From: Treponema sp.
GTDB taxonomy: Bacteria; Spirochaetota; Spirochaetia; Treponematales; Treponemataceae
DNA length: 64,000 nucleotides
Reading direction: 5' to 3'
NCBI GenBank assembly: GCA_016290995.1
Contig: JAEEVR010000004.1
Location: 62,001-126,000, forward strand
The notes beneath the pieces were generated by a model. The model had not been told where the DNA came from, made no database searches, and worked only from the letters and a program-made list of their open reading frames with translations. Position numbers and translations under genes: made by a program. Below, piece after piece: positions 17,804 through 27,061 of the stretch. Within the stretch, counting starts at the first letter, position 1. Each line of letters begins with the position of its first letter.

Positions 17804-18838
17804 TTATACGTTCAAGTTGTCGTAAATGGATCTGTCTGTTGACATATCCTTAAAGAGTTCAAAGGCCTCGCCCGCTCCAAGCGCAACGCATTCAAGAGGC
17901 TTTTCGACCAAGATTACAGGAACGTTCGTTTCTTTTGAAATAAGCTTTGGCAAGCCCTTGAGCATTGAGCCGCCGCCTGTCATTACGATGCCGCGCTCGA
18001 TGATGTCGGCCGCCAATTCCGGCGGAGTGTGTCCAAGCGTTGTCTTGATTTCTTCAACGATGCGGTTGACCGGCTCCTTAAGGGCTTCGCGAACTTCGAC
18101 GCTGTCGATTTCCAAGCGGCGCGGCAAACCGTTTGTCGCGTCGGCTCCCTTGATTTCCATCTTTTCGATGTTGCGGTCGCTGGAAGCGTTTCCGATTTCG
18201 ATCTTAAGGCGTTCGGCTGTTTGCTGGCCGATTGTAAGGCCAAACTTTTGCTGAATGTGCTTTACAATCGCTTCGTCAAACTTGTTTCCGCCGACGCGGA
18301 TAGAAGAAGTGATTACCATTCCGCCCAAAGAGATTACTGAGATTTCCGCCGTTCCGCCGCCGATGTCGCAAATCATATGGCCGGCCGGCTCGTGGATTGG
18401 AATCTTGGCGCCGATAGCGGCCGCGAGGCTTTCTGGAATTACCTCGACTTCGCGGGCGCCCGCTTTAAGGGCCGCTTCGATTACGGCGCGCTTTTCAACT
18501 TCGGTGATGCAAGACGGAATGCCGATCTTCATTCTTGTAGAAGTGAAGAATCTATGTTTGGGAATTATTTTTGAGATGAAGTACTTGATCATCTTTTCGC
18601 ATGAGTCGATGTCGGCGATAACTCCGTCGGCAAGCGGCCTGGTCGCGATGATGTTGTTTGGAGTCTTCCAAAGCATGCGCTTGGCTTCGGCTCCAACCGC
18701 TACAACCTGGTTGGTTCCCTTTTCAACCGCAACAACGGAAGGCTCGTCGATGACAATGCCTTTTCCGCGCACGTAAATGAGCGTGTTGCAAGTTCCTAAG
18801 TCAATTCCTATGTCGGTTACAAAACTGTTAAAAAACAT
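17804..18838 (-). CDS. mreB: Actin-like cell shape protein MreB
   Basis: The product is a 344-residue actin-fold ATPase. The phosphate-1 motif is DLGTCNTLIY near residue 13, phosphate-2 is DIGGGTAE and the adenosine motif is VMTGGGSMLKGL. The N-terminus MFFNSFVTDIG has the amphipathic membrane-targeting look of MreB. A GGGGGA ribosome site precedes the ATG. It forms membrane-bound filaments that organise wall synthesis. It lies 19 bases after the TPR-protein gene in the same operon. Confidence 0.97.
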   Translation of the reverse strand: MFFNSFVTDIGIDLGTCNTLIYVRGKGIVIDEPSVVAVEKGTNQVVAVGAEAKRMLWKTPNNIIATRPLADGVIADIDSCEKMIKYFISKIIPKHRFFTSTRMKIGIPSCITEVEKRAVIEAALKAGAREVEVIPESLAAAIGAKIPIHEPAGHMICDIGGGTAEISVISLGGMVITSSIRVGGNKFDEAIVKHIQQKFGLTIGQQTAERLKIEIGNASSDRNIEKMEIKGADATNGLPRRLEIDSVEVREALKEPVNRIVEEIKTTLGHTPPELAADIIERGIVMTGGGSMLKGLPKLISKETNVPVILVEKPLECVALGAGEAFELFKDMSTDRSIYDNLNV

Positions 18839-18857
18839 ATTTCCCCCAAAGTCTATT

Positions 18858-19817
18858 TTACTTATATTGTTGAATTTTTTCTAGCGCTTCAGCGTGATTT
18901 ACTTGAATTCTTAGCGTTTTTCTCCATTCGGCCCTGGCTTTGACTAAGTCGCCTTGCGCCTCGTATATCAAGCCAATGCAATAGTGGGCGTCGGCGTAAT
19001 TTTGGTTTTTTTGCAAAATGGCGTCAAATTCCTTTTGGGCGCTTTCATAGTCTTGTTCGTTAATCAAAATCTTTCCAAGCAAGGCTCGGCTTTTTATTGT
19101 CAATGAGTCGTCTGTTGACCTTTGGATGATTTGGAACAAGTATTGCTTTGCCGCGGAATTTTGCCCCGCTTTTTGGTACTGTTCCGCAATGGACAAAAGC
19201 AAGGCGTCACTTTCTCTATGCAATAGAGCCTCGCTAAAGGCGGCGATGCTTTCCATTGTCATTCCCAACTGAGCGTAGCTGAGACCCAAATATTCCGGAA
19301 TGTCGTCCGCCTTGTAGCCCAAAAGCCTGGCTTCGTTTAAGTGGTAGGCGGCCAAATCCGCGTAGTAATGGTATGACGAGATTGAGTCTTTGTAAAAGTA
19401 AGCTTTGCCCAACATATATTGGATTTGGCCCAAAGTTTTTTTCTTTGCGTCCATCAACGCCAAGCGCAAGCAATGAATTGATTCGTCGATGTATTCCTGC
19501 GCCTGCTGGGATTCTGTTGCGGAAACAGCAAGATAAAAGGCCGCGTAGCCTCTGTAAACTAAAACCGTGTTGTTAAAGGGCTTTTTTTCCAATAAGACCG
19601 AACCGGTGTCGTAAACCGCCTGGTAGTCGTATTCCTTCCATTTGTCGGAAAGCATTGTGATTGAAGGCTTTGTATGAATATTTTTGCTAATCGCTTTTTG
19701 AATAAACCGGCCCGCAAACACGACAAGCGTTATGGCAAGGGCAATGCCTAAAATAATGGGGACAAGGCGGTTTTTGCTTTTAATGATTGTTCTATAATTT
19801 TTAAAAGAAAGATTCAC
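18858..19817 (-). CDS. Membrane-anchored TPR protein heading the mre operon
   Basis: I set the start at a GTG (19815-19817) preceded by AAGGGGAA. A longer open frame runs into the RNase P RNA gene and is not credible. The 319-residue product has an N-terminal membrane helix (LVPIILGIALAITLVVFAG) and then tetratricopeptide-like repeats from about residue 60 to the C-terminus (examples: YLGLSYAQLGMTMESIAAFSEAL, DAHYCIGLIYEAQGDLVKARAEW, each read as one repeat). TPR proteins serve as scaffolds. Its position before mreB suggests a role in the elongasome, but that is inferred from context only. Confidence 0.85.
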   Translation of the reverse strand: MNLSFKNYRTIIKSKNRLVPIILGIALAITLVVFAGRFIQKAISKNIHTKPSITMLSDKWKEYDYQAVYDTGSVLLEKKPFNNTVLVYRGYAAFYLAVSATESQQAQEYIDESIHCLRLALMDAKKKTLGQIQYMLGKAYFYKDSISSYHYYADLAAYHLNEARLLGYKADDIPEYLGLSYAQLGMTMESIAAFSEALLHRESDALLLSIAEQYQKAGQNSAAKQYLFQIIQRSTDDSLTIKSRALLGKILINEQDYESAQKEFDAILQKNQNYADAHYCIGLIYEAQGDLVKARAEWRKTLRIQVNHAEALEKIQQYK

Positions 19818-19840
19818 CCGCTTGTTCCCCTTAAAAAAAA

Positions 19841-20248
19841 GCAGAAGAAATCGTAAGCCGGGTTCTGGCAACTATGAATGAATCATAGCCATAACCATCT
19901 ATCCGAGTTTTTGGTCGCCCAAAAACTTTAGCGGTCTACCCGCGGCTTATGTCCCGGAATGACAGCCGCTTCTTGACCTTGCTCCAAATGAGGCTTGCAA
20001 TGCGGCGTTTGTCGCCAAACGCCCGGTGGTCTCTTACACCGCCTTTTCACCCTTACAAGTTCCGCTTGCGCAAAAACTTGCGGTTTGTTTTCTGCTGCGC
20101 TATCTGTAGAACAAGGGGTTATGCAAAAAATTGCAACTACCCTTCTTCTCCCGGTAATTACCCGGCATTTTTTCCGGCGGAGCCCGGACTTTGCCTCACC
20201 GTTAAAAAATATCATGATTAATTAACGGCGCGGTTATATTTCTTCTGC
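19841..20248 (-). ncRNA. rnpB: RNase P RNA (bacterial class A)
   Basis: The minus strand shows the universal 5' element GAGGCAAAGTCCGGGCTCC (P4 strand) and the 3' element AGAACCCGGCTTAC. The outer P1 helix GCAGAAGAAAT/ATTTCTTCTGC closes the molecule and defines both ends at about 408 bases. The 3' strand of P1 is followed by eight T, so P1 may double as a terminator hairpin in the nascent RNA. This RNA is the catalytic subunit that matures tRNA 5' ends. It lies between the zinc-ribbon gene, which ends 9 bases before it, and the GTG-start TPR gene of the mre operon. Confidence 0.95.
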
Positions 20249-20257
20249 AATTAAGCC

Positions 20258-21175
20258 TTATTCTTCAGACTCTTCATCGTCAGAGTCTTCGATTTCTTCC
20301 TCGTCCTCATCGTCGAGCAAGTCATCGTCTTTAACATCGTCTTCGTTATCGTTGATGTCGTCGTCTTCATCTTCGTCGTAAGCGTCGCTTTCGTCATCCA
20401 AGTCAGCAAGGCTTCCGGCAGTGTCCATTGTGAAGTAATCTTCCTCTTCGCCCTCTTTGGTCTCTTGCCAGCGCAAGATTCTGCTGCAGTAGGGGCAGAA
20501 CAAGATTTCATTTTCTTCACGAACTTCAAGCGCGAACTGGGCGGGCAAAATCATATGGCAGCCGCCGCAAACGCCGTTCTTTACATAAACGATTCCTTCG
20601 TTGTTGCGCTGGATGATGCGCTGGAACTTGTATGTAATTTCCGGATCGATGTTGGCCGAAATGTTGGCTTCTTTCTTTTCCAACGAAGCAAGCTCTTTTT
20701 TGAGGCTGCCGGCTTCTTTGTCCAAAGACGCGCGGGCTTCGTTCAAGTCTTTTTCCTGAGACTTAATCCAGCTTTCGTCGGCTTTGATCAACTCGTCAAG
20801 TTCGGCCAAATTCTTTTCTTCTTTGTCCAATTCCTTGCGAAGTCCGCTTTCCTTGTCGCTGGCTTCTGAGATTTGCTTTTCAAGCGCTTCGTATTCGCGG
20901 TGGGTGGAAATGTTGTCCATTCCCTTTTCGCCTTCTTCGCGCAATTTGACGGCTTCTTCCAATTCGTCTTTTAAGCCGTCGACCTTTTTCTTCAACTCTT
21001 CATACTTGGAATTCTTTTCAATGTATTCCTTTTTGAGACGGGCAAGCAATTCTTCTTGCGTTTCCAACTGTTTGGGCACGTCTTCAATCTTGGCCTGAAT
21101 CTGGTACTTTGCAGACAAAACGACCTGAAGCTTTTCCAAATTGTCAAAAACTTTTGTATCAAGTGTCTTTTCCAT
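20258..21175 (-). CDS. Coiled-coil zinc-ribbon protein with acidic tail
   Basis: The product has 305 residues. Residues 1-190 are a long charged coiled coil. A C4 zinc ribbon follows (CGGCHMILP...CPYCSRIL, about residues 203-235). The last 55 residues are almost entirely Asp and Glu. The coiled coil plus C4 ribbon matches a widespread bacterial family annotated as zinc-ribbon nucleic-acid-binding proteins (CT398/DUF164 type). Its role is unclear; relatives have been linked to sigma-54/flagellar-type and division functions. It follows rpoD by 87 bases and has its own AAGGGG ribosome site. The acidic tail is unusual in length. Confidence 0.85.
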   Translation of the reverse strand: MEKTLDTKVFDNLEKLQVVLSAKYQIQAKIEDVPKQLETQEELLARLKKEYIEKNSKYEELKKKVDGLKDELEEAVKLREEGEKGMDNISTHREYEALEKQISEASDKESGLRKELDKEEKNLAELDELIKADESWIKSQEKDLNEARASLDKEAGSLKKELASLEKKEANISANIDPEITYKFQRIIQRNNEGIVYVKNGVCGGCHMILPAQFALEVREENEILFCPYCSRILRWQETKEGEEEDYFTMDTAGSLADLDDESDAYDEDEDDDINDNEDDVKDDDLLDDEDEEEIEDSDDEESEE

Positions 21176-21262
21176 TTGACATTCCCCTTACCTTAATTAA
21201 AAAAATATACAATATAATGAAAGAAATTGCAAGGGCTTGAAAATCCTTGCAATTTACGCAAA

Positions 21263-23080
21263 TCATATTTCGATGTAGTCCCTTAAGCCGGTCGCCCTTC
21301 TTGGGTGGCGCAAGCGGCGCAAAGCCTTGGCCTCGATTTGTCTGATTCTTTCGCGCGTTACGTTAAAGTACAGGCCAACTTCTTCCAAGGTCAAGCAGTA
21401 GCCGCCTTCAAGGCCAAAGCGCATTTTAAGAACTTCTTGCTCTCTGGGCGGAAGCGAAGAAAGGACCCCGCTAAGTTGCTCCTTAAGGAGCGTGTAAGCT
21501 GTCTGGTTTGCGGGATTCTCAACTTCCTTGTCTTCGATGAAGTCTCCGAGCAATGAATCCTCTTCTTCTCCAATCGGCGTTTCCAAAGAAATTGGCTCGC
21601 GGGCAACGTTCTTTACTGTCTTTACGCGAGCGACTGCCCAACCCAACTGCTGGGCGATTTCGTCGTCGGTGGGTTCGCGGCCAAACTTTTGCATAAGGTT
21701 TCGGCTTTCGCGGACAACCTTGTTGATTTGCTCGATCATGTGGACAGGAACGCGGATCGTTCTGGCCTGGTCGCTGATGCTGCGGGTGATAGCCTGGCGA
21801 ATCCACCAAGTTGCGTATGTGGAGAACTTGTAGCCCTTGCGGTACTCAAATTTTTCTACAGCCTTGATCAAGCCGATGTTTCCTTCCTGAACCAAGTCAA
21901 AGAACTGCAAGCCGCGGTTTGTGTATTTTTTTGCGATGGCTACAACCAAGCGCAAGTTTGCGTTGATCAAATGGTTCTTGGCGTTTTCCATCATCTTGCG
22001 GCCGCGCTCGATTTCCTTTTCCATCTTGAGAATGTCTTCGATGCTGTTTTCAAATTCAAACTCAAGGCGAACCAAGCGGCGCTCGATCTTTTGAATCTTG
22101 GAATAAACTTCGCGAATGTCGTCGGCGTTCATTCCCAATTCTTTTTCAAGCTTGGCGCACTCGTTGCGAATGGCAAGCCTTCTTCCCAAGCGGCGCAAAT
22201 CAGCGGGATCCTTTACGCGCAATTCCTTCATGCGCTTTTCCTGCTGGTGCTGGTATTCCTCGATTTTTTGCTTTGCGTCGATGAATTCCGTTGAGAATTT
22301 TTCAAGCTCTTCTGTTTGAATCTCGGCCTTTTGGAGTGACGGCAAGATTTTTTTCTGAAGCTTTAGGATGTCCTTGTTCTCAAGAATTTTTACGTTTGAG
22401 TCTACTTCAAACAATTGGCGCTTGAGAGTCATGTATTGCTTGATTTCGGGCAAAACAGGCTTAAGGTATTCCGAGTAGGCGCTCTTAAGACGGCGCTTTT
22501 CGGCCATCTCTTCGTTGATTTCCTTGCGAGGCCTGCCCTGCTCGTGCATGTCGATTCTTTGGAAAGCCTTTTGGGCTACGGCAAAGAATTCCGGAATCAA
22601 TTTTCCCGAACCCTTGATAACGTCTTTAATGATGTTTTCGCCGCTTTCCATTTGTTTTGAAAGAGTGACCTCTTCGTCGGCGGTCAAAAGGTTTTCTTTG
22701 CCGATGTCGCGCAAGTAAAGGCGAATCGGATCGTCTGTGTTGGCGCCGTCTTTGTCAGAGCTTACCAAGCGCTTTTTAGAAGTCATCGCGGCTTCTTTTT
22801 CCGCCTGTTCGGCAATTTTGGCCTCTTGGTCTTCGGCAATGTCAGCGTCTTCGTCGTCTACGACAAGGTTGTCCTCGTCTTCGTCGTCGGGCAAATCAGG
22901 CGGAAGCTCTTCTTGAATGAGAATTCCGCGCTTTTCAAGTTCCGCCATCAAGGCTTCGCTTTTTTCTTGGTCATTGACTACATCTTGTCCGAGAATGTCG
23001 GAAATTTCGTCCCAGTTAAATTCTTTTTTGCCCTTTTCCGTAATCTTAGAAAGCAAAGAGTCAAGCTCTTCTTTATCCAT
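21263..23080 (-). CDS. rpoD: Primary RNA polymerase sigma factor
   Basis: The product is a 605-residue sigma70. It has an acidic region 1.1 (residues 1-100), region 1.2 ([11 protein letters not shown]), a large non-conserved region, region 2 ([30 protein letters not shown] and [17 protein letters not shown], read in parts), region 3 and region 4 ([24 protein letters not shown]). It should recognise TTGACA/TATAAT-type promoters, which are seen across this window. It lies 9 bases after dnaG, the classical macromolecular-synthesis order without rpsU. Confidence 0.98.
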   Translation of the reverse strand: MDKEELDSLLSKITEKGKKEFNWDEISDILGQDVVNDQEKSEALMAELEKRGILIQEELPPDLPDDEDEDNLVVDDEDADIAEDQEAKIAEQAEKEAAMTSKKRLVSSDKDGANTDDPIRLYLRDIGKENLLTADEEVTLSKQMESGENIIKDVIKGSGKLIPEFFAVAQKAFQRIDMHEQGRPRKEINEEMAEKRRLKSAYSEYLKPVLPEIKQYMTLKRQLFEVDSNVKILENKDILKLQKKILPSLQKAEIQTEELEKFSTEFIDAKQKIEEYQHQQEKRMKELRVKDPADLRRLGRRLAIRNECAKLEKELGMNADDIREVYSKIQKIERRLVRLEFEFENSIEDILKMEKEIERGRKMMENAKNHLINANLRLVVAIAKKYTNRGLQFFDLVQEGNIGLIKAVEKFEYRKGYKFSTYATWWIRQAITRSISDQARTIRVPVHMIEQINKVVRESRNLMQKFGREPTDDEIAQQLGWAVARVKTVKNVAREPISLETPIGEEEDSLLGDFIEDKEVENPANQTAYTLLKEQLSGVLSSLPPREQEVLKMRFGLEGGYCLTLEEVGLYFNVTRERIRQIEAKALRRLRHPRRATGLRDYIEI

Positions 23081-23089
23081 TTTTTTCCC

Positions 23090-24904
23090 TTACTTTTTTT
23101 GCATTTGGATTTGTTTGTCCAACTGCGAAATTTCGGAGACTAGCGTTTTGAGGTAAATTTCATCATCAGGAGTTGTTGGGGTAAAATCCCTAAGGCGTTC
23201 GTTCAATTTCTTGCGTTGACGCTCCAATGCATTCCTTTTGATTAGTTTTATGCTGTCCAAAACTATACGGTTAAGCATTTCCTTGAATTCCGCTTCGCTT
23301 TGGTCTTCTTTTTTGGAAAACTCTCCGCTTGCGGTAACCGCGGTGACCATTTGTTGAACGTTCACATCGCACAGTTCCAACACAGACATATATGAAAAAT
23401 TACCCTGCTTGTAACGCTCCTCCAATTTTATAAATAATTCTTTAGCCAAGGGGTCTTCAAAGTCATCGCTGCTAAGTTCGAGCCGCATTTTTTGATACTC
23501 ATCGGGATTGGAAAGAACGGCTAGAACGGCCCTAAGCTCTGCGTTCAATTTGATAGGCTGAGCTTTATCGCCGTCAGACTGTTTTGACCTTAAATCCAGA
23601 CGCGAGCGCGCTTGGCTGCGATTGTTGAAGTCTCTTCTAACGGCCTCCGGCGAAAGATTAAAGGCCCCGGCCAACTGGTCAAGGCTTGATTCTTTCTGAA
23701 TGTCTGATTGCAGGGAATCCACGTACGGAAAGAAAGCCAAGGCGGCTTTTGTTTTGTCTTCTGGAGACTCCGACGGATATTGCGCCTTTATTTTAGACAA
23801 CAGATAATCAACATCTAATATAGCATTTTGGACCTGTTTCGTCAAGGTTTCGGCCCCAAATTTTATCATAATTTCGGCCGGGTCTTTGCCGCCTTCAAGG
23901 CGAATTATCTTTGTCGTAAGGTTGAACTGGCGGCACATAAGGATGGCCCTTTTTGTGGCGTTTTGCCCCGCTCCGTCCGAGTCAAAGGACAGGAGAATAA
24001 TGTCGCAAAAGCCTTGCAGGATTTTTAGCTGCTGTTCGGTAAGGCTGGTTCCCAAGGGGGCCACGGCGATGTCTATGCCGCATTGATGGTAGGCGATTAC
24101 GTCCATATAGCCTTCGCACAAAATGGCGGCCTTTTTTTGATGGATTGAGTTTTTGGCAAAGTTAAAGGCGTAAAGGGTTTCGCGTTTATGGTAATGCGGA
24201 AGCTCCGGCGAGTTTAGGTATTTTGGCTCGCCGTCGCCCAAAATGCGGCCGCCAAAAGCCACTGCCTGGCCCTTTCTGTCAAAAATCGGAAAAATCAAGC
24301 GGCCCGAAAAAAGACACAAGTCCGGGTATTTTTTGCTAAAAAGGCCGGTTTTTTCCAAGAAGGCGTCGGAATAGTTCTTGCCGTTCAAGAATTTTTTAAG
24401 CCAGTAGCGGTCGGCCGGAGCGTATCCCAGCTTGAATTTTGCCAAGGTTTCGTCGGTAAGGCCGCGGCCCTTTATGTATTCCAAGGCGCTTTTTCCAGAA
24501 TCTGTCTGCAATAAAAAGTAATGGAAAGTGCTTGCGATGCGGTCGTATACCTCTCGGATTTGGTCTAAGTCCTCGTCTTTTTTTTGCGGAACAAAGGCGC
24601 CGCCTTCGTAGGTGACTTCGATGTTGTATTTTTTTGCCAAATCGTGGATCGCGTCGGGATAGGAAAGCTTTTCCATCTCCATCGTAAACTTGATCACGTC
24701 TCCGCCGACGCCGCAGCCAAAACAATGGTAAAATTTTTTTATCGGGTCAACGGTAAACGAAGGCGTCTTTTCGTTGTGGAAGGGACAGCAGCCCCAATAT
24801 TGCGCTCCCCTTTGGGTGAGATTTGTGTATCCGTTTATGACAGAGACAATGTCGGCGGTCTGGCGAACGCGCTCAATCGTGTCTTGCGAGATGCGGCCGG
24901 CCAT
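23090..24904 (-). CDS. dnaG: DNA primase
   Basis: The start is chosen at MAGRISQDTIERVRQTADIV, the normal primase N-terminus. Its ATG shares one base with the mltG stop (TGATG), showing translational coupling. Upstream in-frame sequence is only the out-of-frame overlap with mltG. The product is about 604 residues: CHC2 zinc finger (CPFHNEKTPSF...FHCFGCG-like, about 40-65), TOPRIM catalytic domain (AILCEGYMDVIAYHQ and LSFDSDGAG) and a C-terminal helicase-binding region. It makes RNA primers for replication with DnaB, encoded elsewhere in this window. Confidence 0.97.
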   Translation of the reverse strand: MAGRISQDTIERVRQTADIVSVINGYTNLTQRGAQYWGCCPFHNEKTPSFTVDPIKKFYHCFGCGVGGDVIKFTMEMEKLSYPDAIHDLAKKYNIEVTYEGGAFVPQKKDEDLDQIREVYDRIASTFHYFLLQTDSGKSALEYIKGRGLTDETLAKFKLGYAPADRYWLKKFLNGKNYSDAFLEKTGLFSKKYPDLCLFSGRLIFPIFDRKGQAVAFGGRILGDGEPKYLNSPELPHYHKRETLYAFNFAKNSIHQKKAAILCEGYMDVIAYHQCGIDIAVAPLGTSLTEQQLKILQGFCDIILLSFDSDGAGQNATKRAILMCRQFNLTTKIIRLEGGKDPAEIMIKFGAETLTKQVQNAILDVDYLLSKIKAQYPSESPEDKTKAALAFFPYVDSLQSDIQKESSLDQLAGAFNLSPEAVRRDFNNRSQARSRLDLRSKQSDGDKAQPIKLNAELRAVLAVLSNPDEYQKMRLELSSDDFEDPLAKELFIKLEERYKQGNFSYMSVLELCDVNVQQMVTAVTASGEFSKKEDQSEAEFKEMLNRIVLDSIKLIKRNALERQRKKLNERLRDFTPTTPDDEIYLKTLVSEISQLDKQIQMQKK

Positions 24905-25944
24905 CAGCGGGACGCCTTCTTTGTTTTGAATATCGCGCCCTGCTCCACATGTTCGGACAAGGTTTTTGTAAAGACGTGCCGGCCGGCGGCTTCGTCCATC
25001 AACTGAAAGTAATAGAAGTCGCTTTGCGCCGGTTCCGCGGCGGCTTTGAGCGCCACAAGGCCAGGATTGCATATTGGCGCCGGCGGAAGTCCAGCGTTTA
25101 GGTAAGTGTTGTAAGGGCTTTGAATTTTAAGGTCGTCGTAAGTTATGATGTCCGGATGCGGGCGGCCCAAAACTTCGGTGATTACGTACTCCACCGTCGC
25201 GCATGAGTACAAGCCGATTCCCTTTTTGATGCGGTTTGAAAAAACGCTTGCGATCAAGGGGGCTTCGTCGGCGGAACGGTATTCGCGCTCGATTATTGAA
25301 GCGAGCGTTACGGTTTGCAAAAGCTTTTCCTTGTCGCCCTTCATCGCCGCAAGCGACGGAACTCCCGAGATCTTTTGGTAAAAGTTGTCGGACATAATTT
25401 TTACGACTTTTTTTGCGTCGCTGTCCGGCGCCAAGGAATAAGTGTCGGGGAACAAAAAGCCTTCTTGGCCCTTTGCCGCCGCGCGGAAATCCTTGTCGAG
25501 GCAAACGCCGGCTTTTTCAAGCCTTTGCGCGATTTTTGAAATCGTCAAGCCTTCTGGAATCGAAACGCTTAAAAGCTCTTCATGGCCTGCCGAAAGCTCC
25601 TTGTAAATTTGTCCCGCGTCCATCGAGCTTTTTAAGTCGCAGACGCCCGCCTTTACGCAAAAGATTTCCGGGCTTTGGCCAAGAAGAAGCGCGGCGGCTT
25701 TTGGAAAACGGGCAAAAAGATAAAGGACGCTTTTGTTTTTGACGATTTTTTCTTGTTCCAACAAGGCCGCGATTTTTCTTGGAGAGTCGCCCTGCTCTAT
25801 TTTTAGATGCAAGGATTTTGCGGCGGCTTCTGAGTCGCGCGCTCCGGCCATAGACTTTAAGCCTATAAAGGCTGCGGCCAAAAGGACAAAAATGAGAGCG
25901 GCAATTGATATGGCGGCGATCTTGATTTTCTTTATGTTTTTCAT
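24904..25944 (-). CDS. mltG: Endolytic murein transglycosylase MltG
   Basis: The product is a 346-residue membrane-anchored lytic transglycosylase (YceG family) that cleaves nascent glycan and sets strand length. It has an N-terminal membrane helix (residues 8-30), a LysM-like region (about 44-75), then the catalytic domain with TLASIIEREY (catalytic Glu), FSNRIKKGI, DLKIQSPYNTYLNAGLPPAPICNPG and the ending YFQLMDEAAGRHVFTKTLSEH, all family hallmarks. It overlaps the 61-residue gene by 4 bases and dnaG by 1. It ends with a Lys-rich tail. Confidence 0.95.
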   Translation of the reverse strand: MKNIKKIKIAAISIAALIFVLLAAAFIGLKSMAGARDSEAAAKSLHLKIEQGDSPRKIAALLEQEKIVKNKSVLYLFARFPKAAALLLGQSPEIFCVKAGVCDLKSSMDAGQIYKELSAGHEELLSVSIPEGLTISKIAQRLEKAGVCLDKDFRAAAKGQEGFLFPDTYSLAPDSDAKKVVKIMSDNFYQKISGVPSLAAMKGDKEKLLQTVTLASIIEREYRSADEAPLIASVFSNRIKKGIGLYSCATVEYVITEVLGRPHPDIITYDDLKIQSPYNTYLNAGLPPAPICNPGLVALKAAAEPAQSDFYYFQLMDEAAGRHVFTKTLSEHVEQGAIFKTKKASR

Positions 25945-26126
25945 GTTCTGTAAATTTTCTCAACCTCGTCTATCGACATGCAGGAATAAACTTTGTTTTG
26001 AACTTCCTTTGAAAAATTATACAAACTTTTGGGGATTTTGTCTTGGTTTTCGCGAGCGATCGCGGCCAAGGCCTTGAGTTCCTCGCAAGTGAAATTATAT
26101 GAAAGGCAAAAAGCTTCGTTGTTCAT
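25941..26126 (-). CDS. Small 61-residue protein between MBL hydrolase and mltG
   Basis: The frame encodes a soluble, mostly helical 61-residue protein with two Cys (FCLSYNFTCEEL and YSCMS). It starts inside the end of the MBL-hydrolase gene (4-base overlap, ATGA) and ends inside the mltG start (4-base overlap), so it fits the operon exactly on both sides. This fit is the main evidence that it is a real gene. I do not recognise a family. Confidence 0.65.
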   Translation of the reverse strand: MNNEAFCLSYNFTCEELKALAAIARENQDKIPKSLYNFSKEVQNKVYSCMSIDEVEKIYRT

Positions 26127-27061
26127 AGTTCAATCTCCGAGCCTTCTATCGCAAGGTTAACCTTTACTGCTGTTTGCACGATGAACTTGGCGTACCATCT
26201 TGCCGCCTGCAGAATGGAATCAAGCTTTTTGTCGTCGTGTTCCGGTTCGTGGTGGAAAAGGAAGATTTTTGAGATTCCCATTTGGGCGGCAAAGTCCACT
26301 GCGTAAGAAAATGGCGAGTGACCCCATTGTATTTTGTCTATCGCTTCCTTCATTGTGTATTGGGAATCAAGGATCGCTATGTCCGCGTCTCCAAAGACGC
26401 TTTTAACTTCGTTTTCATAGTTGGAGCTGTTCAAGTACAATTCAACGTCGGTGGCGTACACAAATTTTTTGCCGTCTTCAATCGCGGAATAAGCGTATGA
26501 GTCTCCAGGATGGCTCATCTTGCAGCAGTTGAACTTTACGTTGCCGATGTTAAATTCTTTTCCGGGTTGAATCGTTATAAATTTTACCCTGTCTTTTACC
26601 GCCTCAAAATCGACGGGAAAGAAAGGCGCCTTCATTTGGTTTTTAAAGTTTTTTTCAAAATCCGGGAACGGAGAGTAAATGTCGATTTTTGTTTTGGGGT
26701 TAAAAAGCGGGTCAAAAAACGGAAAGCCCTGAATGTGGTCCCAATGCATATGGGAAAACAATATCGAATAATGCCTGTCTTCCGGCGGAACGGCCTTCTT
26801 TGCCATTACCCTAAGGCCTGTTCCTGCGTCAAAAATTATATGGTTTCCGTCTTTTGCGACAAGTTGAATGCAAGGCGTGTTTGATCCTGTCGTTCCAAAA
26901 ATGTATCCAGGGAGAGTTGACAAAAATTTTTGGCGGGCGTCGGAATTTATGATATCCCGGCTTTGGATGCGCATAACCGCCGCAATGATTTTTGCTTGAA
27001 TTTGTTCTTTTGTTAACGGAGCGGGAATCGAGCCTCTTACTCCCCAAAAAACAATTTTCAA
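26123..27061 (-). CDS. MBL-fold metallo-hydrolase
   Basis: The product is 312 residues from a TTG start that overlaps the preceding stop (TTGA, 27058-27061). This gives the family-typical N-terminus LKIVFWGVRGSIPAP; a longer frame would add 77 basic residues antisense-like to the neighbour. The metal site is present: SHMHWDH (HxHxDH), GTGLRVM with FDAG before it, and a later MSHPGDS. GVRGSIP plus this layout is seen in MBL-fold hydrolases of the cyclic-phosphodiesterase/RNase Z-like group. Substrate unknown. It is coupled to both neighbours. Confidence 0.9.
   Translation of the reverse strand: MKIVFWGVRGSIPAPLTKEQIQAKIIAAVMRIQSRDIINSDARQKFLSTLPGYIFGTTGSNTPCIQLVAKDGNHIIFDAGTGLRVMAKKAVPPEDRHYSILFSHMHWDHIQGFPFFDPLFNPKTKIDIYSPFPDFEKNFKNQMKAPFFPVDFEAVKDRVKFITIQPGKEFNIGNVKFNCCKMSHPGDSYAYSAIEDGKKFVYATDVELYLNSSNYENEVKSVFGDADIAILDSQYTMKEAIDKIQWGHSPFSYAVDFAAQMGISKIFLFHHEPEHDDKKLDSILQAARWYAKFIVQTAVKVNLAIEGSEIEL

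Noticed and set aside
19817..19871. ATG start of the TPR protein at 19871
   Set aside because: It would begin inside the RNase P RNA. The GTG with AAGGGGAA in front is better.
24904..25072. 56-residue extension of DnaG
   Set aside because: It overlaps mltG in another frame and is not primase-like. MAGRISQDTIERV is the true start.
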